A program made the position numbers and the translations under genes. 64,000 bases of DNA from Sediminicoccus sp. KRV36 (lineage in GTDB: Bacteria; Pseudomonadota; Alphaproteobacteria; Acetobacterales; Acetobacteraceae), in the NCBI RefSeq assembly GCF_023243115.1, contig NZ_CP085081.1:186001-250000 (forward strand). The letters run 5' to 3'. Shown here one piece after another: positions 50,115-58,096 of the stretch (positions are counted from its first letter, which is position 1; each line of letters opens with the position of its first letter). The notes under the pieces are model-generated. The model was not told where the DNA came from, made no database searches, and saw only the letters and a program-made list of their open reading frames with translations.

Positions 50115-51749
50115 ATGCCCAGACCGCCCCGCCAATTGCCCGAGCCGCGTGCGGTGATCGTCGCCCCCCAGCCAGAAGCCGTGGAGGCGGGTGCGGCCAT
50201 CCTGCGCGCCGGCGGCAATGCGCTGGATGCACTGATCGCCTGCGCGCTGACCCAGGGCGTGGTGGACCCGATGATGTGCGGCCTGGGCGGGCTTGGGGTG
50301 CTGCATCTGCATGATCCCAAAACCGGCCGGCAGGTGGTGTTCGATGGCCTCTCCACCTGCCCCGCCGCCTGCACGCCCGAGATGTGGGAAAAGGCCTTCC
50401 TGCGCGAATGCAGCGACGGATTTGGCTATGTCGTGCGGGATTTCCTGAATGAGCGCGGGCACCTGGCCGTCACCACGCCGGGGATCCTCCGCACCTTCGC
50501 CATGGCCCATGCCGAATTCGGCCGGCTGCCCTGGGCCGAGCTGTTCGGCCCGGCCATCGGTTTCGCCGAGGAAGGCTGGATCATCCGGCCGCATGTCCAC
50601 ACCGTCTTCACCATGAACGAGGCCGCCTATGGCCGGCTGAGCTACAGCGAGAAGCTGGCCTTCACCGAGGAGGGCCGTGCCCTCTACATGCGCCCCGACG
50701 GCACGCCCAAGCGCCAGGGCGACCTGGTGCGCAATCCGGCACTGGCCGGGACGCTGCGCCACATCGCGCGTGAAGGGGCCGAGGATTTCTACACCGGCGC
50801 GCTGGCGCGCCGCATCGTGGCGGATATGCAGGCGCATGGCGGGCTGCTCTCGGCCGCGGATCTGGCGGGTTTCCAACCACGCCGGCTGGAGCCGTTGCGG
50901 ATCACCTATCGCGGGCGCGAGGTCGCGGTGCCGCCGCCGCCCTCGGGCGGGGTGGTGGTGGCGGAGATGCTGCGCATCCTGGAGCGCTTCGACCTGGTGG
51001 CCATGGGCCACAACAGCCCCGAATATATTCGCGTCGTGGCCGAGGCGATGAAGATCGCCGGCCGCGACCGGGAGGAACATATCGGCGACCCCGCCTTCGT
51101 GACGCCGCCACTCGATCTCCTGCTCTCGGATGCCTATGCCGATGCCATGGCGGCGCGGATCCGCAGCGGCGAGAAAACGCCCCTGACCCGCGTGTTGGCC
51201 GATGCGGCCAACACGACCACTATCTCCAGCGTGGATATGGAGGGGATGGTGGTCTCCGTCACGCATACGCTCGCCACGCCCTCGGGCGTGATTCCGCCCG
51301 GCACCGGCTTCATGCTGAACGGCGCCATGAACTGGTATGATCCGCGTCCGGGCAAGGCAGGCTCCATCGCGCCCGGCAAGAAGCGGTTTTCGGCCATGGC
51401 GCCGAGCATCGTCTTCGAGGATGGCAGGCCGGTGATGACGGTCAGTTCGCCCGGTGGTGCCTGGATCGGCACCTCCATCCTGCAGGTGCTGCTGAACGTC
51501 CTCGATTGGGGCATGAGCATGCAGGAGGCTGTGATGGCGCCGCGCTTTGCCGCGACCACGGATGAGATCGATCTCTCCAACCGCATCCCGCGCGGGGTGG
51601 AAAAAGCCTTGCAGGCGATGGGCTATGGCACGCGCCGCAACTTCCACAGCTATCCCTTCGCGGCACCGCATGGCGTGACCTTGTGGGATGGCCGGCTGGA
51701 GGGTGGGGCGGACCCGCAGCGCGATGGCTATGTGGCGGTGATCGCGTAA
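50115..51749 (+). CDS. Gamma-glutamyltransferase family protein
   Basis: A 544-residue Ntn-hydrolase of the gamma-glutamyltransferase family. Start at 50115 (MPRPPRQLPEPRAVIVAPQP) has AGGAGG six bases upstream; the frame remains open further up but without support. Family blocks: EAVEAGAAILRAGGNALDAL, GVVDPMMCGLGGLGVLHLHD, and VSSPGGAWIGTSILQVLLNV. The autoprocessing site reads ANTTTISSVDMEGMVVSVTH, with Thr367 as nucleophile by alignment; the following TTHxS is TTTIS, so the conserved His is Thr369. No signal peptide is evident, unlike periplasmic GGT, so it is probably cytoplasmic. It precedes an amino acid ABC importer. Confidence 0.9.
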   Translation: MPRPPRQLPEPRAVIVAPQPEAVEAGAAILRAGGNALDALIACALTQGVVDPMMCGLGGLGVLHLHDPKTGRQVVFDGLSTCPAACTPEMWEKAFLRECSDGFGYVVRDFLNERGHLAVTTPGILRTFAMAHAEFGRLPWAELFGPAIGFAEEGWIIRPHVHTVFTMNEAAYGRLSYSEKLAFTEEGRALYMRPDGTPKRQGDLVRNPALAGTLRHIAREGAEDFYTGALARRIVADMQAHGGLLSAADLAGFQPRRLEPLRITYRGREVAVPPPPSGGVVVAEMLRILERFDLVAMGHNSPEYIRVVAEAMKIAGRDREEHIGDPAFVTPPLDLLLSDAYADAMAARIRSGEKTPLTRVLADAANTTTISSVDMEGMVVSVTHTLATPSGVIPPGTGFMLNGAMNWYDPRPGKAGSIAPGKKRFSAMAPSIVFEDGRPVMTVSSPGGAWIGTSILQVLLNVLDWGMSMQEAVMAPRFAATTDEIDLSNRIPRGVEKALQAMGYGTRRNFHSYPFAAPHGVTLWDGRLEGGADPQRDGYVAVIA

Positions 51750-52000
51750 GGCAGCACGCGGCCCGTCGCCTGGCAGCGCTGCATGATGGCAGATTGCTTC
51801 GTGCCGGTCTTGCCTGGCTGACACCGCTGCGCGCGGCGCGGAAAGTCTCCGCCGCCTGCCCGCCGCTCATGCGCGCGCCGTCCGGTGCCGCAGCATCCTC
51901 AGGGCGCCTTGCGCCTGCGCGTGAACCCGGCATAGCCTTTGGCAGTGGCCGCAGAAGCCGCGTCCGGGAGAGAGCGCCAGCGCGCCATTGGGAGTTTCGC

Positions 52001-52816
52001 ATGTCCGCCTTTGATCGCCGCCACCTCTTTGCCCTGGCTGCCGCCGCCACGGCCCTGCCCGCCCTCGCAGAGGCCCGCCCCCTGGCTGAGGTGCTCTCCT
52101 CGCGCCGGTTGCGCGCCGGCATCAACCCGACCTTGCCGCCGATGGGCCTGTTCAACGAACGCAACCAGATTGACGGCTTCGACGCCGACATCGCGCGCGA
52201 GATCGCCCGGCGGATGAATGTCGAGCTGGAGATCGTGCAGGTCGGCAGCCCGGACCGTATCCCTTTCCTGCAGGCCGACCGCATCGATATCGTGCTGGGC
52301 TCCATCACCCGCACGGTCGAGCGCGCGCTGGTGATCGACTACACCGTGCCGCTGCACACGCAATCCATGGTGGTGCTGACCAAGGCCACCGGCACCGCGG
52401 TGCCCATCAACACGCCGGCTGATCTGAACAACCGCGCCGTGCGGCTGGTGCAGGTGCGCGGCACGGTGGGCATTCCCTGGATCCAGGCCAATGCCGCCCA
52501 GGCCCAGGTCACGCTGCTGGACAACTACCCCGACTGCTTCCGTGCCCTGGCCCAGGGCCGCGCCGATGCCATGGTGGATGTGGCCGAAAGCGTCGTCATC
52601 CCGATGCGCAACTTCCCGGTGCAGTGGAAGATTTTGGACCAGGTGCTGGCCAGCTTCTGGGTCGGCATCGGCGTACAGAAGGGCAATTCCTCGCTGCGGG
52701 ATGTGCTGAATGTGGTGCTGTTCGAGATGCACCGCTCGGGCTTCGTGAACACCACCTGGGAGAAGTATTTCGGCACGCCGATGACCACGCCGATCCCCTT
52801 CAACCCGATGTTCTGA
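52001..52816 (+). CDS. Polar amino acid ABC transporter, periplasmic binding protein
   Basis: A 271-residue family 3 solute-binding protein (SBP_bac_3). The start at 52001 (MSAFDRRHLFALAAAATALP) has GGGAG six bases before it; the signal ends near LAEARP. Binding-site blocks: LRAGINPTLPPMGLFNERNQ, IDGFDADIAREIARRMNVEL, DIVLGSITRTVERALVIDYT and RLVQVRGTVGIPWIQANAAQ. It is followed by two permease genes, with a palindromic repeat in the 58-bp gap, and by the ATPase gene 4 kb on. The 251-bp space before it (51750-52000) has no supported gene. Confidence 0.94.
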   Translation: MSAFDRRHLFALAAAATALPALAEARPLAEVLSSRRLRAGINPTLPPMGLFNERNQIDGFDADIAREIARRMNVELEIVQVGSPDRIPFLQADRIDIVLGSITRTVERALVIDYTVPLHTQSMVVLTKATGTAVPINTPADLNNRAVRLVQVRGTVGIPWIQANAAQAQVTLLDNYPDCFRALAQGRADAMVDVAESVVIPMRNFPVQWKILDQVLASFWVGIGVQKGNSSLRDVLNVVLFEMHRSGFVNTTWEKYFGTPMTTPIPFNPMF

Positions 52817-52826
52817 GCCCGCCCTC

Positions 52827-52866
52827 GATGGTCGTAGCGCCGAAGGCGCGGAGCGCTGAATCGGCG
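52827..52866 (+). repeat. Palindromic repeat, family B, single degenerate copy
   Basis: GTCGTAGCGCCGAAGGCGCG and GAGCGCTGAATCGG follow the family B order seen at 34708, with the core hairpin GCGCC-GAA-GGCGC. It lies between the binding-protein stop and the first permease start (52875), which has no recognisable ribosome binding site of its own. Confidence 0.65.
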
Positions 52867-52874
52867 TCGCCGGC

Positions 52875-53543
52875 ATGACGCTGCAATACGGACAGATCCT
52901 CCAGTATCTGCCCGATTTCCTGCTGGGCGCGCTGATGGCGCTGTGGATCGCCGGTCTCGCTTTCGCCGGTGGCCTGCTGATCGGGCTGTTCGGCGCAGCC
53001 GCCCTGACCTATGGCGCCTGGCCGCTGCGCGCCGCGGTCACGGCCTATGTGCGTTTCTTCACCTACACGCCGCAGCTTGTGCAGATTTTCTTTCTGTTCT
53101 TCGCCCTGCCCGAGGCCGGAATCATCCTTTCCCCCATCACCGCCGTCCTGATCGGCATGACGTTGAACGCCGGCGCCTACCTCACGGAGATCGAGCGTGC
53201 GGGCTTTACCTCCGTGCCGCAGGCCGAGCTGGATGCGGCGGAAACCTTGGGCTTTTCGCGCTTGCAGACCATCTGGTACGTGATCGCCCCGCATGTGGTG
53301 CGGGCACTTTATCCGGCACTGTCCAGCCACTACATCATCATGACGCTGGGCACTTCGATGGCGGCGATCTTCGGTGTCGAGGAATTGACCGGCCGCGCGC
53401 TGAACGCCAATGCGATTTCCTTTCGCTCGGTCGAAATCTTCTCGGTGGTGGCGGTGATGTACATCGTGCTCACCATCATCGCCTCGACGCTGCTCTGGCT
53501 GGTTGGGCGGTGGCTGTTCCGGGTGAAGGCGAAAGTGTTTTGA
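52875..53543 (+). CDS. Amino acid ABC transporter permease 1
   Basis: A 222-residue inner membrane permease of the His/Glu/Gln/Arg/opine type (HisM/QM). About five helices, with the family N-terminal part LPDFLLGALMALWIAGLAFA, then YVRFFTYTPQLVQIFFLFFA and the EAA loop TEIERAGFTSVPQAELDAAE followed by TLGFSRLQTIWYVIAPHVVR. It pairs with the next permease (stop to start, 10 bp) to form the transmembrane heterodimer. Confidence 0.95.
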   Translation: MTLQYGQILQYLPDFLLGALMALWIAGLAFAGGLLIGLFGAAALTYGAWPLRAAVTAYVRFFTYTPQLVQIFFLFFALPEAGIILSPITAVLIGMTLNAGAYLTEIERAGFTSVPQAELDAAETLGFSRLQTIWYVIAPHVVRALYPALSSHYIIMTLGTSMAAIFGVEELTGRALNANAISFRSVEIFSVVAVMYIVLTIIASTLLWLVGRWLFRVKAKVF

Positions 53544-53553
53544 GCGACCCGCC

Positions 53554-54258
53554 ATGAGTGCCTGGGACATCATCCTCGCCGAGGCGCCGCGTTTCTTCAC
53601 CTGGTGGAATCTGCGCTTCCTCGCGCTCGCCGTGGTGAACACACTGGTTGCATCGGTCGCCGGCTGCGCAATGGGCTATGCGGCGGGTTTCGCGCTGGCC
53701 ATGCTGCGCCTGCCGCAGCTCATGGGCTTTGCGCCGGTGCGCGTGCTGGCCATCCTCTGGGTCGAGACCTTCCGCCGGATTCCCTTCCTGGTGCTGTTGC
53801 TGCTGGTCTTCTTCCTCTCGCAATTCGCCCGGCTGGAGGCTCCGCTCTGGGCTGTCGCCGTCACCGCGGTCGCGTTGCGGATGAGCGCGCTCGCCGCCGA
53901 AAACATACGCGCGGGGTTCGAGACGGTGCGGCCCACGCAATGGGAAGCGGCACTCACCATGAACATGCCCGCGCTCACGACGCTGCGGCGGATCATCCTG
54001 CCGCAATCCTGGCGCGTGATCCTGCCGCCTTCCATCGTCCATGTGCTGAGCATGGTGAAGGAAACGTCGCTGGTCAGCCAGATCGGCTTCATCGAGATCA
54101 CCTTTGCCGCCAAGATGCTCACGCAGCGCGGCTTCTCGGCCCTGCTCACCTATGGCACGGCGCTGGTGCTGTATTTCTGCGTGAGCTGGGCGCTCGCTTC
54201 GCTCGGCCGTTGGGCCGAACGGCGTCTGACGCTCAGGCCAGCACGCCTGACTCCCTGA
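53554..54258 (+). CDS. Amino acid ABC transporter permease 2
   Basis: A 234-residue inner membrane permease, partner of the preceding one. It shows five hydrophobic helices, VETFRRIPFLVLLLLVFFLS, AENIRAGFETVRPTQWEAAL and the EAA-like loop TLRRIILPQSWRVILPPSIV. Its last 26 bp overlap the convergent DapA-family gene. The matching ATPase is not next to it but at 58097, beyond a four-gene operon on the opposite strand. Confidence 0.95.
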   Translation: MSAWDIILAEAPRFFTWWNLRFLALAVVNTLVASVAGCAMGYAAGFALAMLRLPQLMGFAPVRVLAILWVETFRRIPFLVLLLLVFFLSQFARLEAPLWAVAVTAVALRMSALAAENIRAGFETVRPTQWEAALTMNMPALTTLRRIILPQSWRVILPPSIVHVLSMVKETSLVSQIGFIEITFAAKMLTQRGFSALLTYGTALVLYFCVSWALASLGRWAERRLTLRPARLTP

Positions 54259-55153
54259 GGGCCAGGCGCAACATCGCGGCCTCCGCGCCCAGCACGGGGG
54301 GTTGCGGTGGCCGCACGGCAGGGCAGGGGATCACGCCCATTTCCGCCAGGCAGAATTTCAGCCGCGCCGTGGCCCGCCCGCCCGGAGGCGCGCCATAGAT
54401 CGCCTCGGCCAGAGGTTCCAGCCGCTCATGCAAGGCGCGCGCGGCGGTGAGGTCACCCGCGCGGATCGCGGCATCCAGTGCCACGATTTCATCCGGCATG
54501 AGATCAGCGAGCGAGACCAGGCTGCCATCCGATCCATGCACATAGCAGGCGAGCAGATGCTCATCGCCACTGGCGCAGACCGCCACATCGGGGCGCCTGG
54601 CCTTCACGCGGCGGCGCAGCGCGTCATAGGCATCCACCTCCCACGCGCCTTCCTTGATGCCGACCACCTCGGGAATGTCGAGCAGCGCGTCCAGCGTCTC
54701 GGGCGTGAAGCCCATATGGCCCGCGCGGTGATGCGCCTGGAACAGCCAGAGCGGCATGCCGGGCACGGCCGCCATGATGGTGCGGTGATGCAGCAGCGCC
54801 ATCTCGGTGGTGTGGGCCATGGCGAAGGCATTGGGCAGGAAGACCATGATGGCATGCGCGCCGGCGGCGCGGGCCTCGCGCGCTTCCTCGGCGGCTTCCA
54901 GGCTGCTCTCGGCGTTGACGCCGGCGACGACGATGCGGCTCGCGCCCACGGTCGCGACCGTCACTTCCACCGCGCGCTTCTTCTCGGCGCGGGACATGAC
55001 GAAATTCTCGCCAGCATGGCCATTCATCAGCACGCCCGCGATGCCCGGGCGCAGCACGCAATGCGCGGTGTGCTTGGCATAGGCCTCCCAATCCGGTGCG
55101 AAATCCGGATGCATGGGCAGCACGGTGGAGGGGTAGATGCCGTGGAAATTCAC
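54233..55153 (-). CDS. DapA-family (dihydrodipicolinate synthase-like) lyase or deaminase
   Basis: A 306-residue TIM-barrel class I aldolase-like enzyme. The Schiff-base lysine is Lys167 in PEVVGIKEGAWEVDAY, and the substrate carboxylate loop is GVLMNGHAGENFVMSRAEKK (the GTTGE position reads GHAGE). The Tyr that normally precedes Asn in the family is replaced by Phe138-Gln139 (PLWLFQAHHRAG). It is the last gene of the ATGA-linked operon with the three oxidoreductase subunits. In hydroxyproline catabolism a DapA-family deaminase acts on the product of a D-hydroxyproline dehydrogenase of the same three-subunit type, so 1-pyrroline-4-hydroxy-2-carboxylate deaminase is a reasonable but unproven guess. 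Confidence 0.87.
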   Translation of the reverse strand: MNFHGIYPSTVLPMHPDFAPDWEAYAKHTAHCVLRPGIAGVLMNGHAGENFVMSRAEKKRAVEVTVATVGASRIVVAGVNAESSLEAAEEAREARAAGAHAIMVFLPNAFAMAHTTEMALLHHRTIMAAVPGMPLWLFQAHHRAGHMGFTPETLDALLDIPEVVGIKEGAWEVDAYDALRRRVKARRPDVAVCASGDEHLLACYVHGSDGSLVSLADLMPDEIVALDAAIRAGDLTAARALHERLEPLAEAIYGAPPGGRATARLKFCLAEMGVIPCPAVRPPQPPVLGAEAAMLRLALRESGVLA

Positions 55154-56307
55154 GCGGCTTTCTCCTGCGCCAGAAGGCGGTCGATGGGGAAGAGGGGAAG
55201 TTCCGGCGCCTCGCCCAGAATGGCCTGGGCCAGGATGCGCCCCATATAAGGCCCGCTGGTGTAGCCCGAATGCACGCAGCCGATGATCCAGGCATCCGGC
55301 ACGCCGGGGATGGGCCCGATGGCGGGCAACGCATCCGCCGTCTCGGATTCCAGGCCAAGCCAGGCGCGCACCACCCGCGCCTCGCGCAGCGCCGGCACGG
55401 CATGGGCGGCCAGGCGCACATTGCCGAGGAAGCTCTCGGGCTTCACCGCGATGCCGCCGCGCGTGCGGTCGCCAATCCCCTGCCAGCCGCCGCCGATCAG
55501 CACCGTGCCATTGGCGTATTGCTTCAAGGAGAGCAGTCCGGAGGCCACGCCCAGCACGGTGCGCATCACCGGCGCCATCCGCTCGGTGACGACGAGCTGG
55601 TTGATCAGCGTCTTGATCGGCAGGGTCACCCCGAGCCAGCCGGCCATCTCCTCCAGCCAGACGCCGCCCGAGAGCACCACGCGGGCCGCATCCAGCCGGC
55701 CTTGCGCCGTGTCCAGCGTGAAACCCGCATCAATGCCGCGCACCGCGCAATCCTCGCGCAGATCCACGCCCGCATTGAGCAGCGCCGGGCGGAAGGCGCG
55801 GCCGGTGAGATAGGCGCTGGCGAAGCCATCCATCGGGCAATGCCCGGCGATCAGCGCCTTCTCCGACAGGCCCGGCTCGATCTCGCGCGCCCGCACGCCG
55901 GAGACGATTTCGATCGGCGCGCCGGCCTGCCTTCGGATGCGCGCGCGCTCCTCCAGCATGGCCGCTTCCTGCTCGGTGAAGGCGACGGAAAGCCCGGGGC
56001 AGGCGGTGCCGAGCACATGCCCGCCATCGCACCAATCGCCCATGCGCAGCCACATCTCATAGGCGCGCAGCGCGTAGGGGATGAGGGCGGCGCGCGTCAT
56101 CTGCATCGTCAGCGTGCCGGCATTCACGCCCGAAGCCTCGCGGCAGATCGGGCCACGATCCAGCAGCAGCACCTTCATGCCGGCACGGGCCAGGTGCAGG
56201 GCGGTGGAGCAGCCCATCACACCGGCACCGATGACGGCCACGTCGTATCGGCCAGGGGCGCTGCCCCTGGACCCCGCAAGGGGGCTTGCCCCCTTGACCC
56301 CAGTCAT
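55150..56307 (-). CDS. DAO-family FAD oxidoreductase subunit (D-hydroxyproline/opine dehydrogenase-like)
   Basis: A 385-residue FAD protein of the D-amino acid oxidase fold (SoxB/HcnC/OoxB-like subunit). The FAD motif is RYDVAVIGAGVMGCSTALHL, and the C-terminal segment IIGCVHSGYTSGPYMGRILA is typical. The start at 56307 overlaps the stop of the upstream gene by ATGA, which makes it credible; the first 19 residues (MTGVKGASPLAGSRGSAPG) are then encoded by a double-hairpin repeat at 56252-56296, upstream of the natural beginning of the fold. It should form a heteromer with the next two gene products and pass electrons from a cyclic or N-alkyl amino acid to the chain. Confidence 0.92.
   Translation of the reverse strand: MTGVKGASPLAGSRGSAPGRYDVAVIGAGVMGCSTALHLARAGMKVLLLDRGPICREASGVNAGTLTMQMTRAALIPYALRAYEMWLRMGDWCDGGHVLGTACPGLSVAFTEQEAAMLEERARIRRQAGAPIEIVSGVRAREIEPGLSEKALIAGHCPMDGFASAYLTGRAFRPALLNAGVDLREDCAVRGIDAGFTLDTAQGRLDAARVVLSGGVWLEEMAGWLGVTLPIKTLINQLVVTERMAPVMRTVLGVASGLLSLKQYANGTVLIGGGWQGIGDRTRGGIAVKPESFLGNVRLAAHAVPALREARVVRAWLGLESETADALPAIGPIPGVPDAWIIGCVHSGYTSGPYMGRILAQAILGEAPELPLFPIDRLLAQEKAA
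56252..56296. repeat. Double-hairpin repeat, family C, copy 2, inside a coding sequence
   Basis: CCAGGGGC/GCCCCTGG (56252-56259 and 56263-56270, loop GCT) followed by CAAGGGGGC/GCCCCCTTG (56277-56285 and 56288-56296). Same architecture and much of the same sequence as the intergenic copy at 27125, but here it is read as residues near the N-terminus of the DAO-family protein. Confidence 0.8.
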
Positions 56308-57743
56308 ATGGGCGCCGCCGCTGGCACGGGGATGTCGGCATAGTCGAAATCGCCGAGCAGCGCGTCCATCGGCACCGGGCGCAAGGGCAGGCGGCCGGTG
56401 GCGAAGCCCGCCGCCTCCCGCCCGCCAACGCGGCGCGCCAGCAATTCGGCCGCCGCCTCGCCACAGAGCCGGCCCTGGCAGGGGCCCATGCCGCAGCGGG
56501 TGAATTGCTTAAGCTGGTTCATCGTCAGCGCGCCTTCATCCAGCGCCGCCTCGATGGCGGCGCGGGTCACGCCCTCACAGCGGCAGATCATGGTGTCAGG
56601 CGGGATGGCGGCGACGAGTTCGGGGCGCAGCGCCATCATGCGCGCCATGGCCCCGCCCGCCCGCGCCGCCCGCGCAAAGGCGGCGGCATGGGGCGCGCGT
56701 GCCGCCCGATGCGCATCCTCCGACAGCAGGCCAAGGTCGCGCAGGGCCGCGAGGGCCGCGATGCGCCCTGAGGCCGGCGCCGCCGCCGCGCCACGCAGGC
56801 CCGCGCCATCGCCAGCGACGAAAAGCGCCGCCACCGAGCTGCGAAAATCCGCGTCCAGCACTGGCACCCAGCCGCCCATCCCGGGCTGATAGTGATGCGC
56901 CGCGCGGAAGGCGCGGGTCGCTTCCGTCGCGGGGACCAGGCCATGGCCAATGCACAGCGCATCCGCCTCGATCCGCACCGTCGGTCCGCCTGCCAGGGAT
57001 TGCACGCTCACGGCGCGCAGCACGTCATCCCCTTCGGCGTCCGTGATGCGGGCGGCGTGATGCACGGTGACGCCTTTCAGAACCAGCTGCGCACGCCAGG
57101 CAGCGCCCCGCGCCAGCAGATCCGGCCTTGCGGCCAGCGCGGGCAGGGCGCGCAACCATTCACCCGGTGTCGCCAGATCCACCACGGCCGCGACCTCGGC
57201 CCCATGCGCCAGAAGCTTGGCGGCGACCGCATAGAGCAGCGGCCCGGCACCGGCCACCACCACGCGCCGTCCAGGCAGCACACCTTGCGCCTTCAACAGG
57301 ATGGTGGCGGCCGCCAGGCCGATCACGCCCGGCAGCGTCCAGCCCGGGAAGGGGATGATGCGCTCCTGCGTGCCGGTGCAGAGCAGCAGGCTGCGCGCCG
57401 CCAGGTCGAAGGGTTGCCCGCCGGCGCTGAGCCCATCCAGCCGGAAGGGCACGGGGGCGGCGCCACTCTGCACGAGCGGGCCGCCGCCCACCCCCCAGAT
57501 GCGCACGCCCATGCGCTGCTCGGCGCCGCTCGCCGTCAGGGCGCTGCGCAGCGCATCCCCGGCGCGGCGATCGGCATCCTGGGGCATGGTGTAGCCGGGG
57601 GGTGCCGCGCGATGCACCTGCCCACCGGGGGCCTCGCTTTCCTCCAGCAGCACGACGCGCGCGCCATGCTGGGCGGCCAGGGTGGCGGCGGCCATTCCGG
57701 CCGGGCCGGCGCCGAGCACCGCCATGTCATAGGGGCTGCTCAT
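56304..57743 (-). CDS. FAD/NAD oxidoreductase subunit with BFD-like [2Fe-2S] domain (OoxA/HcnB-like)
   Basis: A 479-residue flavoprotein subunit of the opine oxidase, hydrogen cyanide synthase and D-hydroxyproline dehydrogenase group. Start at 57743 (MSSPYDMAVLGAGPAGMAAA). FAD motif VLGAGPAGMAAATLAAQHGA; second nucleotide site RRVVVAGAGPLLYAVAAKLL; FAD closing motif ALFVAGDGAGLRGAAAA. The C-terminal BFD-like domain has four cysteines in ICRCEGVTRAAIE and RCGMGPCQGRLCGEAAAE. Overlaps both operon neighbours by ATGA. With the DAO subunit and the small [2Fe-2S] protein it forms the three-part dehydrogenase. Confidence 0.93.
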   Translation of the reverse strand: MSSPYDMAVLGAGPAGMAAATLAAQHGARVVLLEESEAPGGQVHRAAPPGYTMPQDADRRAGDALRSALTASGAEQRMGVRIWGVGGGPLVQSGAAPVPFRLDGLSAGGQPFDLAARSLLLCTGTQERIIPFPGWTLPGVIGLAAATILLKAQGVLPGRRVVVAGAGPLLYAVAAKLLAHGAEVAAVVDLATPGEWLRALPALAARPDLLARGAAWRAQLVLKGVTVHHAARITDAEGDDVLRAVSVQSLAGGPTVRIEADALCIGHGLVPATEATRAFRAAHHYQPGMGGWVPVLDADFRSSVAALFVAGDGAGLRGAAAAPASGRIAALAALRDLGLLSEDAHRAARAPHAAAFARAARAGGAMARMMALRPELVAAIPPDTMICRCEGVTRAAIEAALDEGALTMNQLKQFTRCGMGPCQGRLCGEAAAELLARRVGGREAAGFATGRLPLRPVPMDALLGDFDYADIPVPAAAPI

Positions 57744-58012
57744 GCGGGCGTGACCCGCATGCCGTCCCGCACCGGCGTCAGGCAGGCCTGCACCAATTGT
57801 CCCTCCAGCCGCACCAGGCATTGCTGGCAGACGCCCATCATGCAGAAGGCGGCGCGCGGCGCGTTCGGCCCATCGCCAAGGTGGCGGATGCCAGCGGCCA
57901 GCAGCGCGGCGGCCAGGCTCTCGCCTGCCGGGGCGGTGATGCGCTCCCCCTGGAAGGTGAAGGCGATGTCGGCCGGCCGGGCAATGCCCGCGATGCGAAG
58001 CGAGGATGTCAC
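57740..58012 (-). CDS. Small [2Fe-2S] subunit (HcnA/SoxA-like)
   Basis: A 90-residue plant-type ferredoxin-like protein, first gene of the catabolic operon. The start is a GTG at 58012 with AGGA eight bases upstream; the long open frame beyond is only the antisense of the ATPase gene. The beta-grasp segment is IAFTFQGERITAPAGESLAA; the cluster cysteines are in FCMMGVCQQCLVRLEGQLVQ (C-x4-C-x2-C) with the fourth in ACLTPV. It ends by ATGA overlap with the FAD/NAD subunit. It transfers electrons within the complex. Divergent from the ATPase gene with 84 bp between starts, which probably holds shared promoters. Confidence 0.9.
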   Translation of the reverse strand: MTSSLRIAGIARPADIAFTFQGERITAPAGESLAAALLAAGIRHLGDGPNAPRAAFCMMGVCQQCLVRLEGQLVQACLTPVRDGMRVTPA

Positions 58013-58096
58013 GCCACCAATCCTATCCACCCCCGCTTGACGCCGCCACCCGCCGGCCCGGAGAGTTACCGGCGACCGCCCAGGGAGACGCGCCGC

